Positions 22,715 through 31,836 of a DNA stretch of 41,882 nt are shown in pieces; positions within the stretch are counted from its first letter, which is position 1; the number at the start of each line of letters is the position of its first letter. Location: contig JAILQO010000048.1 in NCBI GenBank assembly GCA_024698925.1, forward strand, positions 1-41,882. The letters are read 5' to 3'. The stretch comes from Bacteroidaceae bacterium. GTDB lineage: Bacteria; Bacteroidota; Bacteroidia; Bacteroidales; Bacteroidaceae. Under the pieces are notes generated by a model, which worked only from the letters and a program-made list of their open reading frames with translations, made no database searches and was not told where the DNA came from. Made by a program: the position numbers and the translations under genes.

Positions 22715-25249
22715 ATGCGCAGCAAGGCTGTCCGTTCCTTATTATTTGTGGTATATTGTTTATCATTGGTGATCTCAACGTTGAGCGTTGCCTCATGTTC
22801 CACTACCGATCAGTTGGGCGAAGGTGAGCAGTTATATATTGGCATTTCGGAGATTGCCTACGGACATAAGGCTGGAGCGAAACGGGCCAAGCGCGACTCA
22901 ACAGGTGTCATCACGGCGATGGCTGAAGCGTACAACGTGGTAGATGAGCTGTTCAACGGACGACTGGATGCCAAGCAGATGCGCGACTATGTCAACAAGA
23001 AGGACTCGCTCACCCGTGAACAGCGCGATTCGATGATGGAGGAAGCCAAAGTGCTACAGGAAGCTACGGCTACCGTGCGTGAAGAGGTTGACGCAGCCCT
23101 CGCCTATGCACCCAACGCCTCCATATTCGGCAGTTCATCGCGTCGCTGGCCGCTACCTATCGGTCTATGGGTCTATAACCGCTATGCCGATTCACCCACG
23201 AAATTCGGGCATTGGATGGTCAACACGTTGGGCTCTGTACCACGCACCGTGAATATGGCCAATCCGCGACTACGTACGCAAGTGGCCCACCAGACCATGC
23301 GTAACTACGGCTTCTTACACGGACGCGCTGAGTTCGAAGTACAGACAGACCCCAAAGACAGCCTGAAAGCCCACATCGCCTATTCCGTCTATCCTGGACC
23401 ACTCTATCGCCTCGGGACCATCGAATACCAACGCTTTGAGGGACTGACGGACAGCATCATCCGCCGTACGATGGCACAATCCACGTTACACTCGGGCGAA
23501 GGCTTCAACGTCGCGAATCTCGATGCCGAGCGCAAGCGCCTGAGCGAGTTGTTCCGCAATACCGGCTACTACTACTTCCGCCCGGACTATATCGCCTTCC
23601 GAGCCGATACGATCCAAACGCCAAACACAGTCCACCTGCAGATCCGTCCACGTGCCGACATGCCTGCTCAGGCACGTAATCAGTTCTTCATGGGGCGTAC
23701 AAACGTGACCGTGCTGAGTTCTACGGCACGCCAAATGACAGACAGCATCATCGGCCGTTCGTTCACCTACCGCTGGGCTAGCGAGGAAGGAAACAAGAAG
23801 CCACCCATCCGTCTGGGTGCCATCGTGAACAACCTCTTCTACGAGCGCGGTTCGCTTTACCGTCAACGCCTGCATGAGATGATTCAGAGCAAGCTGTCCG
23901 GCATGGGTGTTTTCTCCAATATCCAAATGAACTATGCGCCACGTGACACCAGCGCCACATGCGACACTCTTGACGTCAACATCTTCGCCATTCTGGATAA
24001 GCCCTGGGACAGCGAATTCGAGGCAAAAGTGACCAATAAGAGCAACGGCCTATTAGGCCCTGGACTCTCCTATGGTATGACCCGCCGCAACGCGTTCCGT
24101 GGTGCCGAGACCGTAAACTTCAACATCTACGGAAGCTACGAATGGCAGACGGGAGCCACCGTCGTGGATGCTGCAGAGGACCGCAGTCTGCTGAACTCCT
24201 ATGAGCTGGGCGCATCGACGACACTCACCTACCCTCGCCTGAAATTCTTTGGTCTGACACGCAAATTGAATCGCCGCGCGGAAGCCTCTACAAATTACAA
24301 GGTGGACGTGAGCTGGATGAACCGTTCGGGCTACTTCCAGATGGTCAACTTCGGTGCACGCATCAGCTACACCTACCAACGCGTACGACGGTTCAAGCAT
24401 GAGATGACACCTCTGCGACTGGACTACACGATGCTGACATACAAGAGTGACCGCTTCGACTCCATCATGAATGCCAATCAGGCCCTCTACGTCTCCATGC
24501 GCGACCAGCTGGTGCCGTCCATGGGCTATACACTCACCTACCAAAGACGCTGGCGGAGCGGACATCAGCGAACAGCTATCATGGGTGTGAAGCAAGCGGG
24601 TAACGTAACGAATACCATCTATTCATTCTTCGGTCGCGACATTCAAGAGCGCAACAAGCACCTGTTGGGAGCACCGTTTGCGCAGTTCTTCAAACTCACA
24701 GGCGAATGGCGCGAGACTTGGCGACCAACACCACGAACGGCTATCGCCACACGACTGTTTATGGGTGCGGTATGGAGCTACGGAAACAGCACGATGGCAC
24801 CCTACGCCGACTTGTTCAACGTAGGCGGTGCCAACAGTATTCGAGCCTTTGCCGTCCGTTCCATTGGTCCGGGCCGCTACCACCCAGCCAGCAGCAGTTG
24901 GAGCTACGTGGATCAAGTGGGTAACCTCAAGATGGAAGCCAACGTTGAGTACCGATTCCCGATGATTGGCAGCCTCGAGGGTGCCGTCTTCGTGGATGCC
25001 GGTAATGTATGGCTCATGCGGCCTGACGCTGCCCGTCCGGGTGGTGCTATCGATGCGTCAGAGTTCGGAAATGATATTGCACTTGGTACAGGTGCCGGCT
25101 TCCGCTACGACCTGGATTTCCTGGTCCTGCGTTTCGACATCGGTGTCGGCATTCATGCGCCATACGACACGGGACGAAGCGGCTACTACAATATGCGTCG
25201 TTTCTGGGATAGCCTCGGCTTCCATATCGCCGTAGGTTATCCGTTCTAA
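22715..25249 (+). CDS. tamL: BamA-family outer-membrane lipoprotein TamL
   Basis: 844 residues from ATG 22715. The frame is open from ATG 22625, which overlaps the tamB stop by 4 nt, but that start would put 30 residues before the signal peptide. The ATG at 22715 gives a clean lipoprotein signal (MRSKAVRSLLFVVYC..., lipobox SVASC) and has AGGAGG 8 nt upstream (22701-22706), unusual for Bacteroidetes. POTRA-like repeats occupy about residues 190-430, and a 16-strand Omp85 barrel follows. The late motif 'FNVGGANSIRAFAVRSIGPG' corresponds to the conserved Omp85 loop-6 region (VRGF/Y type, here IRAF), and the protein ends in an aromatic residue (VGYPF). Lipidated TamA homologues of this kind (TamL) pair with TamB in Bacteroidetes. 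Confidence 0.9.
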   Translation: MRSKAVRSLLFVVYCLSLVISTLSVASCSTTDQLGEGEQLYIGISEIAYGHKAGAKRAKRDSTGVITAMAEAYNVVDELFNGRLDAKQMRDYVNKKDSLTREQRDSMMEEAKVLQEATATVREEVDAALAYAPNASIFGSSSRRWPLPIGLWVYNRYADSPTKFGHWMVNTLGSVPRTVNMANPRLRTQVAHQTMRNYGFLHGRAEFEVQTDPKDSLKAHIAYSVYPGPLYRLGTIEYQRFEGLTDSIIRRTMAQSTLHSGEGFNVANLDAERKRLSELFRNTGYYYFRPDYIAFRADTIQTPNTVHLQIRPRADMPAQARNQFFMGRTNVTVLSSTARQMTDSIIGRSFTYRWASEEGNKKPPIRLGAIVNNLFYERGSLYRQRLHEMIQSKLSGMGVFSNIQMNYAPRDTSATCDTLDVNIFAILDKPWDSEFEAKVTNKSNGLLGPGLSYGMTRRNAFRGAETVNFNIYGSYEWQTGATVVDAAEDRSLLNSYELGASTTLTYPRLKFFGLTRKLNRRAEASTNYKVDVSWMNRSGYFQMVNFGARISYTYQRVRRFKHEMTPLRLDYTMLTYKSDRFDSIMNANQALYVSMRDQLVPSMGYTLTYQRRWRSGHQRTAIMGVKQAGNVTNTIYSFFGRDIQERNKHLLGAPFAQFFKLTGEWRETWRPTPRTAIATRLFMGAVWSYGNSTMAPYADLFNVGGANSIRAFAVRSIGPGRYHPASSSWSYVDQVGNLKMEANVEYRFPMIGSLEGAVFVDAGNVWLMRPDAARPGGAIDASEFGNDIALGTGAGFRYDLDFLVLRFDIGVGIHAPYDTGRSGYYNMRRFWDSLGFHIAVGYPF

Positions 25250-26673
25250 CAGAGTCCCATCTTGTGGGCCTTGTCAATCACAAACTGGAGGGCCGCCTCA
25301 TGCTCGTTGGGGATAACACCATCCAGAATAGCATCTTTCACAGCCGTCTTGAGCACGCCCACCTCACGACAAGGTTGGAGATGGAAACGCTCCATGATTT
25401 CCTCACCGCTCACAGGCGGTTGGAAATTGCGGATGCGGTCACGCTCCTCCAAATCAACCAGTTTCTCACGAACAAGGCGGAAATTGTCTAAGAATCGTTG
25501 CTTGCGCACTTCGTTCTTGCTCGTAATATCAGCCTCGCACAGGAGCATCAAATTATCAATGTCATCCCCTGCCTCAAAAAGCAGGCGGCGAACGGCACTA
25601 TCCGTGACTTCCTCGTCAGCGATAACGATGGGACGCATGTGAAGCGAAACCAACTTCTGCACATACTTCATGCGCTCATCCATGGGCAACTTCAGGCGAC
25701 GGAAGATTTGCGGTACCATCTTCTCGCCGATATAATTGTGGTTATGGAATGTCCAGCCTAACTGAGGATCCCAACGCTTTGACTTTGGCTTACCTATATC
25801 GTGCAAGAGTGCAGCCCAGCGGAGCCAAATATCCCCTCCCTTTTTCACGACGTTGGTCAGGACCTCCAGCGTATGCCAGAAGTTATCCTTATGGGCACGA
25901 CCATTCATCGTCTCTACGCCATGAAGCGCATAGAGTTCAGGGAATATCAGTTCAAGTAGTCCGCATTGGAACAATAACTCAAAACCACGAGCAGGACTGT
26001 CCGAAGACATTATCTTCTGCAACTCATCAATGATGCGCTCGCCAGAGATTATCTTGATACGTTCGCGATTACGCTCCAATGCCTCAAACGTCTCTGGCTC
26101 AATCTCGAAATTCAGCTGCGTCGCAAAACGGATACAACGCATCATGCGTAGCGGGTCGTCGGAGAATGTCACATCCGGATCAAGCGGCGTTGCGATAAGG
26201 CGATCCTGCATGTCCCACACCCCATCGAAAGGATCAACCAGCTCACCGAAGCGAGCTGCATTGAGACAGATAGCCATCGCATTAATCGTAAAGTCGCGTC
26301 GCTGTTGATCGTCCTCCAGCGTGCCGTCCTCCACGATGGGTTTACGCGAATCATGGCTATAACTCTCACGACGTGCACCAACAAACTCCAACTCAACAGG
26401 TCCTTTCTTGACCTGCGCCGTCCCGAAGTTCTTAAAGACACTCACACGGGCACCGCGCCCCAAGCTCTTAGCGACACCCTTAGCCAACTCTATGCCACTA
26501 CCGACACAGACGACATCGATATCTTTGGAGGGACGTTCCAAGAACAAGTCGCGCACGAATCCACCAACGACATAGCATTCTACCCCCTGCTCATCAGCCA
26601 CACGTCCGATGAGTTCAAAGACAGGCTGTGCCTGCAGGATTTCTATGAGTTGTTCGCGGTCTAAGAGTCGCAT
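25246..26673 (-). CDS. cca: CCA tRNA nucleotidyltransferase with HD domain
   Basis: 475 residues. This class II nucleotidyltransferase adds or repairs the 3' CCA of tRNA. The catalytic head shows GGFVRD (residues 37-42) and the metal-binding DxD at 51-53 (KDIDVV). Next come the 'RRDFTINAMA' neck motif and 'DPLRMMRCIRFA'. An HD phosphohydrolase domain begins with LLHDIGKPKSKRW (H291, D292). The HD domain is expected to remove phosphate from tRNA ends. The gene converges on tamL with a 4-nt overlap. Its promoter is 30 nt upstream. Confidence 0.94.
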   Translation of the reverse strand: MRLLDREQLIEILQAQPVFELIGRVADEQGVECYVVGGFVRDLFLERPSKDIDVVCVGSGIELAKGVAKSLGRGARVSVFKNFGTAQVKKGPVELEFVGARRESYSHDSRKPIVEDGTLEDDQQRRDFTINAMAICLNAARFGELVDPFDGVWDMQDRLIATPLDPDVTFSDDPLRMMRCIRFATQLNFEIEPETFEALERNRERIKIISGERIIDELQKIMSSDSPARGFELLFQCGLLELIFPELYALHGVETMNGRAHKDNFWHTLEVLTNVVKKGGDIWLRWAALLHDIGKPKSKRWDPQLGWTFHNHNYIGEKMVPQIFRRLKLPMDERMKYVQKLVSLHMRPIVIADEEVTDSAVRRLLFEAGDDIDNLMLLCEADITSKNEVRKQRFLDNFRLVREKLVDLEERDRIRNFQPPVSGEEIMERFHLQPCREVGVLKTAVKDAILDGVIPNEHEAALQFVIDKAHKMGLC

Positions 26674-26702
26674 GATTCTTTAATTGTTGCTAAAAACGGC
26701 TG

Positions 26703-26710
26703 CAAAGGTA
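26703..26710 (-). promoter_or_regulatory. cca promoter -7 element
   Basis: TACCTTTG on the minus strand, 30 nt from the cca ATG. It is divergent from the lipoprotein promoter at 26763-26770. Confidence 0.62.
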
Positions 26711-26762
26711 ATAAAAAGTTTGAAGAAAGATGACGGAAGTTTGAATATTTTACAGAAAGGGC

Positions 26763-26770
26763 TACTTTTG
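26763..26770 (+). promoter_or_regulatory. Promoter -7 element of the small lipoprotein gene
   Basis: TACTTTTG lies 24 nt upstream of the GTG start codon. Confidence 0.6.
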
Positions 26771-26793
26771 CAGACGTAAATATACATATTAAC

Positions 26794-27246
26794 GTGAAAT
26801 CTTATCATTCCTTTATACTACTCATAGCTGTTTCCTTCACTACAAGCTGTAGCACTCCTACCAGCGATGCTGAAGAAAAAGCCGGCCTCATGCTTGATGA
26901 AGCACGCACATTACTGGCTAACAAGAACTACAATGCCGCACGCGACACCATCCTCAGCCTACGCAGCCAACACCCGACAGCTTTGGCAGCTCGCCGTGCC
27001 GCCATCCTTACGCTTGACAGCGTGGAACTGATGGAAACGCGCGACAGCGTAGTATGCTACGAGGAAGCCCTCAATGCCGAACGTGAGCGTTTCAAGACAA
27101 TGCTTCCACGTGAGAACGGTAAAACGAACGAGGCCTACTACGATCAGCAACGCACGGTCTATCAAATGGAACAGCACTTTGATGAGTTGTGTGCCAAAGT
27201 GAAATTCTTCCTCCGTAAGATAGACATTGATCAAGAAGAGAAATGA
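26794..27246 (+). CDS. Small hypothetical lipoprotein with TPR-like helices
   Basis: 150 residues from a GTG start; no in-frame ATG exists between the promoter and this codon. The signal peptide ends in a lipobox (VSFTTSC), so the protein is probably anchored in the envelope. Residues about 35-80 (EARTLLANKNYNAARDTILS, LRSQHPTALAARRAAI) look like one degenerate TPR pair. The remainder is charged, predicted helical, and ends KIDIDQEEK. I do not recognise a named family. It is a stand-alone gene with its own promoter and a strong terminator, divergent from cca and convergent with rseP. Confidence 0.78.
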   Translation: MKSYHSFILLIAVSFTTSCSTPTSDAEEKAGLMLDEARTLLANKNYNAARDTILSLRSQHPTALAARRAAILTLDSVELMETRDSVVCYEEALNAERERFKTMLPRENGKTNEAYYDQQRTVYQMEQHFDELCAKVKFFLRKIDIDQEEK

Positions 27247-27273
27247 AAATAGCGGGCTCTCGGCCCGCTATTT
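27247..27273. terminator. Bidirectional terminator between the lipoprotein gene and rseP
   Basis: An 11-bp perfect stem (AAATAGCGGGC 27247-27257 with GCCCGCTATTT 27263-27273) has a 5-nt loop, with A/T tracts suited to both directions. It sits directly after the plus-strand stop and 10 nt past the rseP stop. Confidence 0.88.
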
Positions 27274-27283
27274 CATTTATACC

Positions 27284-28693
27284 TTAAAACAGGAATTTCA
27301 CCGCATCATTAAAGAGCGCCAAGCCCATGAGGGCAAATAGCAGAATCATTCCTATTACCTGTGCACGCTCCATAAACTTATCCGATGGCGGACGGCGTGT
27401 AATTGCTTCCACCAGCAAGAAGAAGATGTGACCGCCATCAAGTCCTGGGATAGGCAGAATATTCATCACCGCAAGAATAATGGAGATGAAAGCCGTAATA
27501 TTCCAGAACGCCTCCCAGTTCCAAGCCGATGGGAACAGGTTACCAATCGTACCAAAAGAGCCCACACTCTGCGCCCCCTTCTTCGAGAACAGGTACTTCA
27601 GGTCGCTGACGTAACCCTTCAGAGTCTCCCATCCGTAAGCAATACCAGCAGGGATGCTCTCCCAGAAGCCGTAGTCGCGGTGGACGTAGCTATCCTTGTA
27701 GAGGACCTGATAGGGCATCTTCATAATACCCAGCATATACTGCTCGGTCAGCGTAACAACGACAGTATCTGGCGTCGTACCCTCTTCGTTGGAGAATACA
27801 ATGGGAAGCGTGCGAAGACGCAAACTATCCTCATGGCTGCAATCAGCTGCGAGGACATCAGACTTACGTCCCATGATGGCATCAAACTCTCCCCACCAGT
27901 CAACGGGCTGACCTTCGACCTCAAGAATGCGTGCGCCACTTTTCATTCCCACCTTGGCAGCGGGAGAATCAGGCATGACACTATCCACACGAGCCGGCAC
28001 ACGAACAGCCAGGAAACGAGGATCCTGTTCAATCATCTCCAGGAGATTGACTCCGCCCTCAGGCATCGTAATGTCCATCTCGGCACCATCTCTCAGGATC
28101 GTAACGACCTTCGCTCCAGAAAGCGCACGGTAAACGGTGCCATCCCAGCCCTCGATAACCTCGCCATCAACCTTAACTGGAATATCGCCATCACGGAAGC
28201 CTAAATCCTGAGCCATCTCGTTGTAGGCGAAGCCATAGCTGATGTTCTCCATAGGTAAGCTATCGCTACCCCATGTGAAGAGTATCATCGCATAGATAAA
28301 CAACGCAAGGACAAAATTGACCAGCACACCGCCTACCATGATAAAGAAGCGCTGCCAAACGGGCTTCGCACGGAATTCATCAGGCTGAACGGGTTGTTTC
28401 ATCTGCTCTGTATCCATACTCTCATCTATCATGCCGGCAATCTTCACATAGCCGCCGAGAGGTATCCAGCCGATACCGTACTCAGTCTTGCTGTCCTTCA
28501 TTTTGGGGAACAGGCGTGTGAACCATTTATCCTTCGTGGAGAAAAGATGGAACTTCCAGTCAAAGAACATAAAGAACTTCTCCACCCTCACCTTGAAAAG
28601 CTTGGAGAAGAAGAAATGACCGCCCTCATGCAAAACGATCAGAAGGGCGAAACAAAGAATCAATTGAAATGTTTTAATCCAAAAGGGTGACAT
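27284..28693 (-). CDS. rseP: RIP metalloprotease RseP (site-2 protease)
   Basis: 469 residues. This intramembrane zinc protease has HEGGH at residues 22-26 inside the first membrane segment (LIVLHEGGHFFFSKLF) and a second active-site motif 'PIPGLDGGHIFFLLVE' near residue 430. Four membrane segments and a periplasmic PDZ region (around residues 150-290, with 'DSPAAKVGMKSGARILEVEGQPV') match the family. Members cut single-pass substrates such as anti-sigma factors and remnant signal peptides. It is last in the tsaB-to-rseP operon, 33 nt after dxr. A possible substrate, the small membrane protein at 38717, is in the same window; this is speculative. Confidence 0.94.
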   Translation of the reverse strand: MSPFWIKTFQLILCFALLIVLHEGGHFFFSKLFKVRVEKFFMFFDWKFHLFSTKDKWFTRLFPKMKDSKTEYGIGWIPLGGYVKIAGMIDESMDTEQMKQPVQPDEFRAKPVWQRFFIMVGGVLVNFVLALFIYAMILFTWGSDSLPMENISYGFAYNEMAQDLGFRDGDIPVKVDGEVIEGWDGTVYRALSGAKVVTILRDGAEMDITMPEGGVNLLEMIEQDPRFLAVRVPARVDSVMPDSPAAKVGMKSGARILEVEGQPVDWWGEFDAIMGRKSDVLAADCSHEDSLRLRTLPIVFSNEEGTTPDTVVVTLTEQYMLGIMKMPYQVLYKDSYVHRDYGFWESIPAGIAYGWETLKGYVSDLKYLFSKKGAQSVGSFGTIGNLFPSAWNWEAFWNITAFISIILAVMNILPIPGLDGGHIFFLLVEAITRRPPSDKFMERAQVIGMILLFALMGLALFNDAVKFLF

Positions 28694-28726
28694 ATTATTA
28701 TAATAATGTGATTGAACAATGGATCA

Positions 28727-29893
28727 TTATGATTTAAGGAGAGAAGTGGCAATACGACGGGCTTCAGCATCCGTTTCGAGATAGTCCTCGTAAGTGGGCT
28801 GCTTCATGAATGTTGCTTTCTGCATCGTCTGCTCAATGATGTCCGGCATCTCCAGGAAGCGACAACGTTCTTCAAGGAAAGCCCGATTGACAATCTCATT
28901 GGCTGCATTGACGATACAGGGCATATTTCCTCCCTGATGCAAGCTCTCATAGGCAAGAGCCAAACAACGGAAGCGCTCTGTATCGGGCCGTTCGAAGGTC
29001 AGGTCATGCATCGCATACCAATCCAATCGCTCGAAGGAACTCTGAAGGCGCTTCGGGAAAGAGAATGCCAACTGAATTGGAACACGCATATCCGGCACAC
29101 CTAACTGTGCCTTCACAGCGCCATCGGCGAATTGTACGGCACTATGGACAACGCTCTGTGGATGCACCACCACCTGAATAGCCTCCGGAGTGACACCGAA
29201 AAGCCATTTTGCCTCGATAACCTCAAAGCCCTTGTTCATCATGGTTGCAGAGTCAATTGTAATTTTGGCACCCATATCCCAATTGGGATGTTTCAGCGCC
29301 ATTGCTGGTGTAACCGTCTCTAACAGCTTGCGTGTAAACGTGCGGAAGGGGCCGCCCGAAGCCGTAAGTATAATCTTTTCAATGGGGCTCTGCTCTCCCA
29401 TAATGCTTTGGAAGATAGCGCTATGTTCACTATCCACAGGAAGGATAGGCACCTGATATTGACGACAGAGGCCATTGATCAATTCGCCAGCTACCACCAT
29501 AGTCTCTTTATTCGCCAGCGCGATGGGCTTCCCTGCACGGATAGCAGCAATCGTCGGCGGGAGGCCGGCAAAGCCCACCATAGCCGTCAGCACCATATCC
29601 ACCTCATTACTCTCCACGACCTGGCAAAGTGCCTCAGCACCAGTATAAACTGCAATTGGCAGGTCTGCGATAGCTTCGCGGAGCTGGTCATAGTGCTCTT
29701 TGTTGGCAATGACTACAGCTGCCGGCAGGAACTGACGCGCCTGTTGCGCAAGCAGCTCCCACTGATTATTGGCTGTGAGGACGCGAGCCTCAAAGAGGTC
29801 TGCGTGTTCGGCTATCACCTGCAGGGCCTGCGTACCAATACTGCCAGTAGAACCTAAGATGGCTATTTGTTTTTTTCTTTTCTCTTCTTTCAT
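28727..29893 (-). CDS. dxr: 1-deoxy-D-xylulose 5-phosphate reductoisomerase
   Basis: 388 residues, standard length. It performs the NADPH-dependent conversion of DXP to methylerythritol 4-phosphate, the committed MEP-pathway step and the target of fosmidomycin. The NADPH-binding loop is ILGSTGSIG (residues 12-20). Metal and substrate residues lie in 'PVDSEHSAIFQ' and 'LTASGGPFRT', and 'HPNWDMGAKITIDSATMMNKGFEVIEA' is diagnostic. It is 33 nt upstream of rseP and 35 nt downstream of rimM, an arrangement I recall as typical of Bacteroidales. Confidence 0.96.
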   Translation of the reverse strand: MKEEKRKKQIAILGSTGSIGTQALQVIAEHADLFEARVLTANNQWELLAQQARQFLPAAVVIANKEHYDQLREAIADLPIAVYTGAEALCQVVESNEVDMVLTAMVGFAGLPPTIAAIRAGKPIALANKETMVVAGELINGLCRQYQVPILPVDSEHSAIFQSIMGEQSPIEKIILTASGGPFRTFTRKLLETVTPAMALKHPNWDMGAKITIDSATMMNKGFEVIEAKWLFGVTPEAIQVVVHPQSVVHSAVQFADGAVKAQLGVPDMRVPIQLAFSFPKRLQSSFERLDWYAMHDLTFERPDTERFRCLALAYESLHQGGNMPCIVNAANEIVNRAFLEERCRFLEMPDIIEQTMQKATFMKQPTYEDYLETDAEARRIATSLLKS

Positions 29894-29928
29894 AATATAT
29901 CTGTTTGTCGTGATGCCTCACAACATAC

Positions 29929-30480
29929 TTAGCAATTGAGTGTCAGCAACTCATCCGGCACGCTGACATAGAGACGACGTTCACGATGATCTGCACGAAT
30001 GACAAAATCCTCATGGGCCGGGATGAGCACGGAACTGCCATCTGACGTTGAGACTTCCAAAAGAATATTGGCCGTCTGATCATAGACTGCAGTAACTGTC
30101 CCCAAAGGTGTTGAAGCACTTTCGGGTAAGCCCTCTGGAACATTGACCACCTCGAATCCCGTAAACATCTGCCACGTCAAATCTGCCTCATCCACATCCG
30201 TCGGAGTCAGTTCTTTCGGGAAGAATACAGCTGCACCCACCAATCGCGATGCGGCCTCTGCGGTATCAATATCCTCGAATTTCAATAGTGCTGTCGTATC
30301 TGAACGGAAGCGCCATTCTTCCAAGAAGAACGGAACGAGCAAGCCGTCAATACGGCAGAAAAGATAGTCTGCTTCTACCCGATCCCATACGTCGTCAGTA
30401 AACTGAAAAGCCAGTTCACCTCGTACACCATGCGTACGGGTTAAAGTACCTATCTGATAAACGTCGGAGTCTGAGATCAT
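29929..30480 (-). CDS. rimM: Ribosome maturation factor RimM
   Basis: 183 residues. RimM helps mature the 30S head by binding S19 and 16S rRNA. The N-terminal barrel starts 'IGTLTRTHGVRGELAFQF', with the conserved GxxGxRGE-type motif. A C-terminal PRC barrel (about residues 95-180) contains 'TPLGTVTAVYDQTANILLEV' and 'LIPAHEDFVIRADHRERRLYV'. It sits 24 nt after murA in the operon. In many bacteria rimM neighbours rpsP; here rpsP is 14 kb away. Confidence 0.94.
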   Translation of the reverse strand: MISDSDVYQIGTLTRTHGVRGELAFQFTDDVWDRVEADYLFCRIDGLLVPFFLEEWRFRSDTTALLKFEDIDTAEAASRLVGAAVFFPKELTPTDVDEADLTWQMFTGFEVVNVPEGLPESASTPLGTVTAVYDQTANILLEVSTSDGSSVLIPAHEDFVIRADHRERRLYVSVPDELLTLNC

Positions 30481-30504
30481 GGGATTATTAGACTAAAGAA
30501 AACT

Positions 30505-31812
30505 TTATGGAATTCTCTGGATAGCCGCGCCAAGCGCATTGAAGCGGTGTTCAATATCCTCGTAGCCTCGGTCTATCTGCTGAATATTACTGATGGTACT
30601 GATACCATCTGCGCTCATAGCAGCTATCAGCAAAGCAATACCAGCACGGATATCGGGAGAGGTCATACGGCCTCCGCGAAGACGGATCTGATTGTCGTGG
30701 CCCACTACGACCGCACGGTGCGGATCACAAAGAATAATCTGGGCACCCATGTCTATCAACTTATCCACAAAGAACAGACGGCTCTCAAACATCTTCTGAT
30801 GAATGAGAACGGAGCCTTTGGCCTGTGTGGAAACGACAAGCAACACACTCAACAAGTCAGGAGTCAGGCCCGGCCAGGGAGCATCACTAAAGGTCATGAA
30901 CGAACCGTCAATGAAAGATTCTATCTCATAATGGTCGTGACAGGGAACATAGATATCATCCCCCTGACGTTGGACGGAAATACCCAGACGACTGAAGGAA
31001 TAAGGGATAATGCCCAAATCATCATAGCTCACGTTCTTGATGCGAATCCCATCGCCGACCATCGCTGCCATACCGATAAATGAGCCCACCTCAATCATAT
31101 CCGGAAGAATACGATGCTCGGTTCCATGAAGGCGCTCTACGCCATGAATGGTGAGCAAGTTCGAGGCGATGCCCTCTATCCTGGCACCCATACGATTCAG
31201 CATCCGACAGAGCTGTTGCACGTAAGGCTCGCAAGCAGCATTATAAATCGTTGTTGTACCTTGCGCCAGTACAGCCGCCATCACAATATTGGCCGTACCC
31301 GTGACTGACGCTTCGTCCAAGAGCATGTAAGAACCCTTTAGACGTGAAGCGGTAATCTCAAAGATGCCTCGTTCCGGATCGTAGCTGAACTTGGCACCCA
31401 GACTCTCCATGCCCAGGAAGTGCGTATCAACACGACGACGTCCAATCTTATCGCCACCAGGCTTTGAAACTAAGGCCCTACCATAACGCGTCAACAGAGG
31501 ACCTACAAGCATGATGCTTCCACGCAGACGTGCAGAACGCTCCAGAAAATCATCGCTCTCCAGAAAATCAACGTTCACAGAATCCGCCTGAAAGGTAAAG
31601 TCGCCTTTGCCATTCTTGGTTACCTTCACGCCAATATCTTTCAACAACTGGATCTGATTGTTGACATCGGCAATATCTGGAACATTCTGAATGCGGACAG
31701 GTTCGTCTGTCAGGACAACTGCACAAAGCACCTGTAAAGCCTCGTTCTTAGCGCCCTGAGGTGTTATCTCACCACTGAGGCGATGACCGCCTTCTATCTG
31801 AAAAGAACTCAT
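30505..31812 (-). CDS. murA: UDP-N-acetylglucosamine 1-carboxyvinyltransferase
   Basis: 435 residues. MurA transfers enolpyruvate from PEP to UDP-GlcNAc, the first committed step of peptidoglycan synthesis. The fold signature runs from 'GGHRLSGEITPQGAKNEALQ' to 'RLRGSIMLVGPLLTRYGRALVS'. The active-site loop reads KPGGDKIGRRRVD. The residue matching E. coli Cys115, the target of fosfomycin, is Asp121 (codon at 31450-31452). This Asp variant is known from naturally fosfomycin-insensitive MurA proteins such as that of M. tuberculosis and is still catalytically competent. The gene is 24 nt after the DUF4290 gene and 24 nt before rimM. Confidence 0.95.
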   Translation of the reverse strand: MSSFQIEGGHRLSGEITPQGAKNEALQVLCAVVLTDEPVRIQNVPDIADVNNQIQLLKDIGVKVTKNGKGDFTFQADSVNVDFLESDDFLERSARLRGSIMLVGPLLTRYGRALVSKPGGDKIGRRRVDTHFLGMESLGAKFSYDPERGIFEITASRLKGSYMLLDEASVTGTANIVMAAVLAQGTTTIYNAACEPYVQQLCRMLNRMGARIEGIASNLLTIHGVERLHGTEHRILPDMIEVGSFIGMAAMVGDGIRIKNVSYDDLGIIPYSFSRLGISVQRQGDDIYVPCHDHYEIESFIDGSFMTFSDAPWPGLTPDLLSVLLVVSTQAKGSVLIHQKMFESRLFFVDKLIDMGAQIILCDPHRAVVVGHDNQIRLRGGRMTSPDIRAGIALLIAAMSADGISTISNIQQIDRGYEDIEHRFNALGAAIQRIP

Positions 31813-31836
31813 ACGGATTCAATTAACGTGATTGGG

